Source of the DNA: Oscillospiraceae bacterium | GTDB taxonomy: Bacteria > Bacillota > Clostridia > Oscillospirales > Oscillospiraceae | Direction: 5' to 3' | DNA: 11,567 bases | Assembly (NCBI GenBank): GCA_017521875.1 | Contig: JAFXBH010000201.1 | Span: 1-11,567 of the forward strand | Part shown: one piece after another, positions 6,785 through 11,567 of the stretch | How positions within the stretch are numbered: the stretch's first letter is position 1 | Layout of the letters: every line of letters starts with the position of its first letter | The notes under the pieces: generated by a model | Seen by the model: only the letters and a program-made list of their open reading frames with translations | What the model was told of the DNA's origin: nothing | Databases searched by the model: none | Position numbers and translations under genes: made by a program

Positions 6785-8203
6785 ATGCTAGCCATATGTG
6801 ATAATCTTTTTCTCCAACTGAACAGCCATGCTATCAGGTATCTGCTTTGGAAAGGCAATAACCATTACCAAGATGGTATCAACGGTATCGGTGATGTAGA
6901 TATTCTCATTCACACGGACGATGCCGATGCTGCCCGTTCCGTACTTGCCGATCTGCATTTTATAAATCCCGCTACCCAGTCTTATGCCGCTCATCCCGCT
7001 ATGGAAGATTGGTTGGGTTATGACGCAGAATCCGGAAAAATGGTACATATCCATTTTCACACCGCTATGGTGTTAGGGCACAAGTATGTCCACGAATATG
7101 AATTTACTCCCTACGAACTTTGCTTTGCCAAGTCTGTACAACAGGAAAATTTAACGCTACAGCATCCTGTTTTAGAGTATTTCCTTCTTCTGTGTCGCAT
7201 TGTATTTGGAGATTTGAGAAGTGAAAGAAAAATAGAGGAAAACCTTATTTACTTGCGTCAGCATATTGTGGTGGATGGATTTATGGTCATTGCTGATGCC
7301 TGTGGTTTTGATGCGTCTACTGCACAGCGTCTTTACGGTCTTCTGTCCAGCCATGGTAAAAAACTGGTAAGCCAGGAGATACAGAAAGAATTGAAGATTG
7401 CGCTTTGTTCACTTGTTAAGAAAACCATATCCGCCCCTTCATTGAAAAACCGCCTAAGAAGATATCAGTCCGGCTATCTCCATAAACGATCCAAAAAAAG
7501 TCTGCGTTTTTCCAACAAAAAATCTCTTAAACGCAAAGGTTTGACCATCGCCTTTATCGGTCAGGACGGCGCAGGAAAAAGCACAGTCACGCAACACATA
7601 AACGAGTGGCTTTCATGGAAACTAAATGCCAAGCGCCTGTATTTGGGTAGTGGCGATCACTATATGTCCTGGCAAAAGAAATTGCTGAAAAAACTTTCCA
7701 AGAAAAAAGCCGGCCTGCCAATCAACATCCTCCGCGGTCTTCTCAGTATATCCAATCACATTAGAATTGCAAAGAAAACACACAAGACACTAAGAAATGC
7801 AAAAAAAATGACTGAGAATGGTGGCATTGCACTGTTTGATCGCTATCCTCAGTTGGCACATCACGGCATCAACGACGGCCCTAAGATCCGCCACAGTCTT
7901 ACCAAGAATCTCAGTAATCCTATTATGCGTTTCTTTATTCTCCGCGGTGCCGCAAAAGAAGAATCACTGCTAAAAAAAGCAATTCAGTATACGCCTGACA
8001 TTGTTATTAAACTTATATTGTCCCCTGAGGAATCCATTCGCCGGAAACCGGAGGAAAACTTAGAATTGGTACGCCGTAAACACGAGATCATTAAAGAATT
8101 AACTTTTGAAGGTGCGCAAATTTATACCATTGACGCAACTATGGATTTCGAGGAAGAAATCCGCACCATTAAGAGTATTATTTGGGATAACTTATACTTG
8201 TAG
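6785..8203 (+). CDS. Fusion: NTP_transf_5-like nucleotidyltransferase plus thymidylate-kinase-like domain
   Basis: 472 residues in two parts. The N-terminal part (about 1-215) resembles the uncharacterised nucleotidyltransferase family NTP_transf_5 (PF14907): a YLLWKGN segment (19-25), the metal-binding GDVDILI (36-42), a helix ending in ADLHF, then VHIHFH (87-92), followed by a helical region. A basic linker (about 216-251) leads to a kinase domain with Walker A GQDGAGKST (259-267), FDRYP (351-355) at the DR(Y/H) position, and an Arg-rich lid (about 413-436). Unlike the first gene of the operon, this kinase domain keeps DR. ATG 6785 is chosen because AAGGAG (6773-6778) precedes it; an upstream in-frame ATG at 6668 lies inside the flippase gene. 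A nucleotidyl- or phosphotransfer role on a small molecule, lipid or glycan headgroup is inferred, not shown. Confidence 0.8.
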   Translation: MLAICDNLFLQLNSHAIRYLLWKGNNHYQDGINGIGDVDILIHTDDADAARSVLADLHFINPATQSYAAHPAMEDWLGYDAESGKMVHIHFHTAMVLGHKYVHEYEFTPYELCFAKSVQQENLTLQHPVLEYFLLLCRIVFGDLRSERKIEENLIYLRQHIVVDGFMVIADACGFDASTAQRLYGLLSSHGKKLVSQEIQKELKIALCSLVKKTISAPSLKNRLRRYQSGYLHKRSKKSLRFSNKKSLKRKGLTIAFIGQDGAGKSTVTQHINEWLSWKLNAKRLYLGSGDHYMSWQKKLLKKLSKKKAGLPINILRGLLSISNHIRIAKKTHKTLRNAKKMTENGGIALFDRYPQLAHHGINDGPKIRHSLTKNLSNPIMRFFILRGAAKEESLLKKAIQYTPDIVIKLILSPEESIRRKPEENLELVRRKHEIIKELTFEGAQIYTIDATMDFEEEIRTIKSIIWDNLYL

Positions 8204-8259
8204 TTTTTATTCCAAATTATTCACAGACATCACATAGATCTCAGTACTATCAAAAAAGT

Positions 8260-8300
8260 AAAAGTAGATGTAAAGTAATTGTCTTTACATCTACTTTTTT
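8260..8300. terminator. Terminator of the three-gene operon, probably bidirectional
   Basis: A 15-bp perfect stem (8261-8275 with 8283-8297), extendable by one A-T pair, with a 7-base loop. It is followed by a T run on the plus strand (8295-8300) and flanked by an A-rich stretch that gives a T run on the minus strand. It lies between the operon end (8203) and the end of the convergent FAD-Rieske gene (8319). Confidence 0.88.
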
Positions 8301-8318
8301 ATTCTATTCAAGCCATCA

Positions 8319-9626
8319 TCATGGCCGATGCTGCATATCATCGGTGGCCGGATTGTTCAACAGTCTTCCATCTTTATCAAACCGGGAGCCGTGACACGGA
8401 CAGTCCCAGGAATGCTCCGCTTTGTTCCAACGCAGAGCACAACCCAAGTGGGGGCATCTGGGCTTAGTGGGGCGGAGCAAATTGAATGTGGTCTCTGCAC
8501 CATTACAAAGAAGTTGCTTGTGCAGAATACTGCGAGCAGGAGAAAACAGGGATTCATAGGGATTTTCTTTGTCTTGCATCAGGTCCGTCAGGAGCATAGA
8601 TGCCGCCATAGCGGTACTCATTCCCCATTTTTGAAAGCCTGTAGCCACATACAGGTTGGGTGTGCTTCTACTGTATCTGCCAATATAAGGAATGCCGTCC
8701 AAAGTCATACAATCCTGTGTTGCCCAGCGGGCTACGATTTTCCCTTCGGGATAATATCTTTTCGCAACGGATTCCGGCAACTTCCAGTTCAGTCCCTCTT
8801 TTCCCGTGCGGTGACCACCGCCACCCAGCAAAAGCCACTGCCCCGCGTTTCGGATAGACAGACCGTTGTCTGCACAGTCCAAATACATCCCTTCTGCCTG
8901 TTCTGCGTTCTCCAAAGCAATTACATAGGATCGCTGCTGGTACAGTTTCAGGAAATAGGCGCCATGTTTGTTCAGCATAGGAAAGTGGGTCGCCACAATG
9001 ATCTTCTCTGCGGTGATCTCCCCTTTTGGGGTTTGCACCCGGTTGCCTATAAACGCCAAGGCCTTGGTATTCTCATAGATTCGCAGATCTCTTGCTATAT
9101 AAGCCGCCAGTTTCAACGGATGAAACTGTCCCTGATCCGGGAAGCACAGCGCTCCTGCCACCGCAAAAGGCAAAGGCAGTGTGTTGCGCCACCGGGCGGG
9201 AATCCCCAACTGCCGGTAAGCCGCCACTTCCCTATCCAGTTTTTCTGTGGTATCTGTGGCATATATATAGGCATTCTGGCACCGATAGTCACAATCCGCT
9301 TTTTCTGCCAGCATTCTAAGCGCCACCATAGCATCCCGGTTGGCCTCATAATAGAGTTTTGCCTTCTCCGGGCCGAATTTCTTCAGGAGTTTGCTATAAA
9401 TAAGGCCGTGCTGGGCAGTCAGTTTGGCCGTCGTCCTGCCGCTGACGCCCTGCATCAGCCTGTTCTCTTCGATCAGTGCGCAGTCTACACCGGCGTGGGA
9501 CAAATTCCAGGCACATAAAAGTCCCGCCAGACCGCCGCCAATCACCAGCACATCAGTGTGCAGGTCCTCCTTCAGTTGTGGGAAACGGGGCATTTGCACA
9601 TCTGTGCCCCAAATAGAATCCATCAT
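8319..9626 (-). CDS. FAD-dependent oxidoreductase with C-terminal Rieske domain (YhfW-like)
   Basis: 435 residues. The N-terminal DAO-type FAD domain opens with DVLVIGGGLAGLLCAWNL (25-42), the ADP-binding beta-alpha-beta unit, with acidic E53/E54 ending its second strand, and has a late FAD motif LYVATGFQKWGMSTAM (325-340). The last 50 residues are a Rieske [2Fe-2S] domain: CPHLGC (391-396) and CPCHGSRFD (409-417), with ligands C391, H393, C409 and H412, and C396/C411 placed for the stabilising disulfide. Bacillus YhfW has the same fusion but is longer. The electron donor, acceptor and substrate are unknown. I chose the tandem ATGATG at 9621-9626: an ATG at 9731 would lie inside the lipoprotein gene, and the remnant copy at 11180 is conserved from this same ATG. 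The ribosome site is only GGTG and lies inside an inverted repeat. Confidence 0.88.
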   Translation of the reverse strand: MMDSIWGTDVQMPRFPQLKEDLHTDVLVIGGGLAGLLCAWNLSHAGVDCALIEENRLMQGVSGRTTAKLTAQHGLIYSKLLKKFGPEKAKLYYEANRDAMVALRMLAEKADCDYRCQNAYIYATDTTEKLDREVAAYRQLGIPARWRNTLPLPFAVAGALCFPDQGQFHPLKLAAYIARDLRIYENTKALAFIGNRVQTPKGEITAEKIIVATHFPMLNKHGAYFLKLYQQRSYVIALENAEQAEGMYLDCADNGLSIRNAGQWLLLGGGGHRTGKEGLNWKLPESVAKRYYPEGKIVARWATQDCMTLDGIPYIGRYSRSTPNLYVATGFQKWGMSTAMAASMLLTDLMQDKENPYESLFSPARSILHKQLLCNGAETTFNLLRPTKPRCPHLGCALRWNKAEHSWDCPCHGSRFDKDGRLLNNPATDDMQHRP

Positions 9627-9649
9627 ACTATCACCGGAGATAGTATGCG
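9555..9649. repeat. Diverged direct repeat, copy 1 (5' end of the FAD-Rieske gene)
   Basis: Aligns without gaps to 11109-11203, 1554 bases away and in the same orientation, with 8 differences over 95 bases by eye. All differences lie in the first 61 bases (coding part); the last 29 bases, holding the start codon and leader repeat, are identical. Weaker similarity continues about 40 bases farther upstream of the gene. The two copies flank the lipoprotein gene. Confidence 0.9.
9624..9647. promoter_or_regulatory. 24-bp inverted repeat covering the FAD-Rieske start codon
   Basis: Perfect 9-bp arms, CATACTATC and GATAGTATG, are separated by ACCGGA. In the minus-strand transcript the hairpin would pair the first AUG (9624-9626) and part of the only SD-like sequence (GGUGA) into the stem. 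As DNA it could be a dimeric operator. The same 24 bases recur at 11178-11201. Confidence 0.7.
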
Positions 9650-9676
9650 TCAGCAATGTAATTCTTATGACAGGAT

Positions 9677-10921
9677 TTATGATCTTGGCGATAAAACCAT
9701 CTCTATCAATGCACCATTTCGCATCTCCCAACTAGATAAGGAAATTTCTTCTGTCTTTGTCGCATAGGAGAAAAACCGATCAAAGAACAGGTCGTATGTA
9801 TCAGAATTCACCGAACTTTTTACCCCAATCAAAGTAACATCCTTACCTGCCTCCAGTCTGTCCTCGCCAAGGATTGCTATTTTCTTTACCTCATCCCAGT
9901 CGGTAAGGCTGCTGACCGTTATATCTGCATAGGGAAAATCTCTGGAAGTATCTGTACATTTAGGACGCATTTCTTCGTGATCCAATGTTTGCATACTTAC
10001 AAGGTCATCCGAAAATCCGAAGTATTTCCGCTTGTCTGATGGTATATCGCTCGAATCCTCAAATGTGGGGTCAAAATTGTAAAACTCTCCATTTAGTTTT
10101 GCAACCACCCAAGTGTGGCCGGCCTCTTCCCCCTCATCAGTTCCCATCGCCTCACAGCATTCAACGCCGATCAACCGAAAAAGTATGCTGAGCATATTGC
10201 TATAACCATCGCAAAGCGTTTTACCCTTACAGACAGCATCATAAAAATAACTCTCATCTACCATACTTTCATAGTCCACATATTCCACATTATTGCAGAC
10301 ATAGTCGTACAGATACTCCATTTTTGCCTGCTGCGTTTGATACTCCGGTGGTATGTTTTGCACAATCTGTTTGCATTTCGCCAAGGCTTCCATTTTCATT
10401 TCCCATCGGCTATCCGTAAACTGCTCCATGCTGACAGTGATGCGCTCACCAATATAATTGTTCGGCCATTCCCACACATTCTCATAATGGGAATAATTTT
10501 GCTCTAAAAAAGGAGAATCCAACGAAAGAAGTTCCCTAATATAGGAAAAATCCTTATCATTATCCTCTACATATAAGGTAAAGTTAATGAATCGGTTCTC
10601 TAGAGCAAACAAATAACTGTTGTAAATAATCAGATCTTCCCCGGACAGTTGATCACGGAACCACGTGCTGTTACAGTCAGGATACTGCGTTTCATACTCC
10701 AGCAATTCCGAGATAGGAACATAACACTCATAGGGTGCTGTACTGCGATTAAACTCCACAAAATTAGCAGGATTGCTTTTATATGCCTCTTTTATGGGGT
10801 CCTTTGTCGGCACAGTCGCCTCGGGTGCAGTTGGAATTGGAAACCACATAGTACAACCCGCAATACCTGTGAGCATACCGAAAACCAGCAGCAGGAACAA
10901 TCCCCTTTTCATCCATTTCAT
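9677..10921 (-). CDS. Transglutaminase-like lipoprotein
   Basis: 414 residues. A lipoprotein signal (MKWMKRG, hydrophobic stretch, IAGC with lipid Cys 23) predicts attachment to the outer face of the membrane. A Pro/Thr-rich tether follows to about residue 40. The central-to-C-terminal part is a transglutaminase-like/bacterial-protease-like domain: the triad is C237 in TLCDGYSN, H269 in AGHTWV and D284 in YNFDPTF, in the usual order and spacing. Such bacterial proteins may crosslink, cleave or deamidate proteins; the substrate is unknown. ATG 10921 has GGAGG (rev 10931-10935) nine bases away; a nearer ATG at 10926 is out of frame and stops after two codons. It lies 50 bases before the FAD-Rieske gene with no terminator visible between them, so co-transcription is possible, though the flanking repeats suggest the neighbours were brought together by rearrangement. 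Confidence 0.85.
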   Translation of the reverse strand: MKWMKRGLFLLLVFGMLTGIAGCTMWFPIPTAPEATVPTKDPIKEAYKSNPANFVEFNRSTAPYECYVPISELLEYETQYPDCNSTWFRDQLSGEDLIIYNSYLFALENRFINFTLYVEDNDKDFSYIRELLSLDSPFLEQNYSHYENVWEWPNNYIGERITVSMEQFTDSRWEMKMEALAKCKQIVQNIPPEYQTQQAKMEYLYDYVCNNVEYVDYESMVDESYFYDAVCKGKTLCDGYSNMLSILFRLIGVECCEAMGTDEGEEAGHTWVVAKLNGEFYNFDPTFEDSSDIPSDKRKYFGFSDDLVSMQTLDHEEMRPKCTDTSRDFPYADITVSSLTDWDEVKKIAILGEDRLEAGKDVTLIGVKSSVNSDTYDLFFDRFFSYATKTEEISLSSWEMRNGALIEMVLSPRS

Positions 10922-10953
10922 TTCATAGCACCTCCTAATCTATCCTTCGGTGG

Positions 10954-10991
10954 TGTTGGAACTGTAGTCAATCATTCTTTTAGTTCCAACA
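10954..10991 (-). promoter_or_regulatory. Promoter-associated inverted repeat upstream of the lipoprotein gene
   Basis: Perfect 10-bp arms TGTTGGAACT (10954-10963) and AGTTCCAACA (10982-10991) are spaced by 18 bases. On the minus strand a plausible promoter lies between and over the arms: -35 TTGGAA (10984-10989) and -10 TACAGT (10961-10966), spacer 17. Repressor binding to both arms would cover both boxes. The promoter boxes are only moderate matches; the repeat itself is unambiguous. Confidence 0.5.
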
Positions 10992-11067
10992 ATTCCCCTT
11001 TTAATCTTAACATGCCCCCTTGCCTATTTCAAGAAAAAGTTATGTAAATCTAATAAGGTTCATAAAG

Positions 11068-11095
11068 AAGCACCATCCAATGCAGAATGGTGCTT
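11068..11095 (-). terminator. Possible terminator hairpin downstream of the lyase gene
   Basis: A 9-bp perfect stem AAGCACCAT/ATGGTGCTT (11068-11076 with 11087-11095) with a 10-base loop; on the minus strand it is followed by CTTTAT. The T tract is weak. It lies just past the FAD-Rieske remnant and could end transcription from the lyase gene. The rest of this gene-free stretch (10922-11237) holds the lipoprotein promoter repeat and the remnant; I see nothing else in it. Confidence 0.4.
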
Positions 11096-11108
11096 GTGCT
11101 GGCATCGC

Positions 11109-11180
11109 TGTATGCAAATCTTCCTTCAGTTGTGGAAAACGGGGCATTTGCACATCTGCGCCCCAAACAGAATCCATCAT
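11109..11180 (-). pseudogene. 5' remnant of a second FAD-Rieske oxidoreductase gene
   Basis: Starting at ATG 11180 the reading frame gives MMDSVWGADVQMPRFPQL and then KEDLHT, matching the first 24 residues of the intact gene at 9626 with two conservative changes (I5V, T8A). Similarity stops abruptly at 11109, before the FAD-binding motif. The frame then runs through unrelated residues to a stop at 11040-11042, 46 residues in all, so no working enzyme is possible. Six of the eight base differences are synonymous, which suggests the copy diverged as a functional paralogue before being cut off. It begins 57 bases after the lyase stop, an arrangement consistent with a former lyase-oxidoreductase operon. 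Confidence 0.82.
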
Positions 11181-11201
11181 ACTATCACCGGAGATAGTAT
11201 G
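11178..11201. promoter_or_regulatory. Second copy of the 24-bp start-codon inverted repeat
   Basis: Base-for-base identical to 9624-9647, with the same 9-bp arms and ACCGGA centre, again overlapping the ATG of the (truncated) reading frame. Confidence 0.7.
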
Positions 11202-11237
11202 CGCCGGAGAAGCGCAACTTATAATTGGATTTCCGAA

Positions 11238-11567
11238 TCAAGACAGCATAATTTTAATGATCTCCGCGTCGGTTTTCCGCATTCCTTCGCTGGCCAAACG
11301 GCTTACATTGCCGATGGTTTTTTCCACGCCTTTACTGACAATGCCATCGCCGCCATAAAACTGGCTTCCCTGGTGGAACATTTGCATACCCAGAATACCT
11401 GCCTCTACTGCAGAGGCAATCTTGGCTGCGCAACTTGCTTTTGCGCCATCGCAAATCACACCGGAGTTGATAGCAAGGGCATTGACTACCGTATGGGCAA
11501 CCTCCCGGAATTTACCACCGTACAGATAGGCAATTCCGGCTGCCGCGCCACAACCTGCGCTGATGGC
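11238..11567 (-). CDS. UPF0597 / CyuA-like L-serine or L-cysteine lyase, C-terminal part (partial)
   Basis: 109 residues are visible; the gene continues past the window edge. They match the C-terminus of the serine dehydratase alpha / UPF0597 family, whose characterised members are Fe-S cluster L-cysteine desulfidases (CyuA type) and L-serine ammonia-lyases. Marks are ISAGCGAAAG near the left end of the fragment, VICDGAKASCAAKIASA, and the terminal GIVSKGVEKTIGNVSRL with REGMR-like SEGMRKTDAEII. The three Cys (fragment residues 5, 39 and 46) sit where the family places its [4Fe-4S] ligands. The reaction would release pyruvate and ammonia, plus sulfide if cysteine is the substrate. Cytoplasmic and probably oxygen-sensitive, consistent with an anaerobe. 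Cysteine versus serine cannot be decided from this part. Confidence 0.88.
   Translation of the reverse strand, partial: AISAGCGAAAGIAYLYGGKFREVAHTVVNALAINSGVICDGAKASCAAKIASAVEAGILGMQMFHQGSQFYGGDGIVSKGVEKTIGNVSRLASEGMRKTDAEIIKIMLS

Noticed and set aside
8204..8318. Possible precursor peptide or small RNA after the three-gene operon
   Set aside because: No start codon with a ribosome site and usable frame is present; the only structure is the terminator hairpin at 8260-8300.
8328..9518. Long open frame of 396 codons on the plus strand
   Set aside because: It is antisense to the FAD-Rieske gene, has no recognisable domain or ribosome site, and the minus-strand frame carries clear FAD and Rieske motifs.
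9555..11203. The lipoprotein gene flanked by direct repeats as a possible transposon or integrated element
   Set aside because: No transposase or integrase is present, the repeats are parts of a gene rather than element ends, and they have diverged; a gene duplication and rearrangement explains them better.
1..11567. CRISPR array or tandem repeat tract
   Set aside because: No regularly spaced short repeats were seen on reading through either strand.

Overview
The window looks like chromosome of an anaerobic Clostridia-type member of the Bacillota. The support is Gram-positive style Shine-Dalgarno sites and promoters, intrinsic terminators at most gene ends, a formate-tetrahydrofolate ligase-like C-terminus, a small ferredoxin:thioredoxin-reductase-type protein and an oxygen-sensitive Fe-S serine/cysteine lyase-type protein. 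Species cannot be read from the sequence.

Layout. Positions 1-163 hold the end of a probable formate-tetrahydrofolate ligase. It converges on a tiny redox gene (209-409, minus) and shares a terminator with it. A monocistronic tRNA-Leu(CAG) with its own promoter and terminator follows (515-704). Then comes a carbohydrate unit: an AraC-type regulator (796-1659, minus) divergent from a cytoplasmic GH13 glycosidase (1768-3309, plus), with overlapping promoters and a perfect 22-bp palindrome between them. A convergent OxlT-like MFS carrier (3389-4609, minus) shares a terminator with the GH13 gene.

Positions 4729-8300 form a self-contained three-gene transcription unit with its own promoter and terminator: a thymidylate-kinase-like P-loop protein, a Wzx/MOP-type flippase, and a fusion of an NTP_transf_5-like nucleotidyltransferase to a second thymidylate-kinase-like domain. 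The first two genes overlap by 4 bases and the third follows after 2 bases. No glycosyltransferase, polymerase or ligase accompanies them. The unit looks more AT-rich than the genes to its right. It is the best candidate in the window for an uncharacterised system, probably one that activates or modifies a lipid-linked substrate and flips it across the membrane.

Positions 8319-11567 run on the minus strand. In transcription order they are: a UPF0597/CyuA-like lyase (partial), a truncated 5' remnant of an FAD-Rieske oxidoreductase gene, a transglutaminase-like lipoprotein, and an intact FAD-Rieske oxidoreductase. The remnant and the intact gene share a perfect 24-bp inverted repeat that contains the start codon. 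It is identical in both copies although the adjoining codons have diverged. This points to a paralogous gene lost by rearrangement and to a possibly functional control element at translation start.
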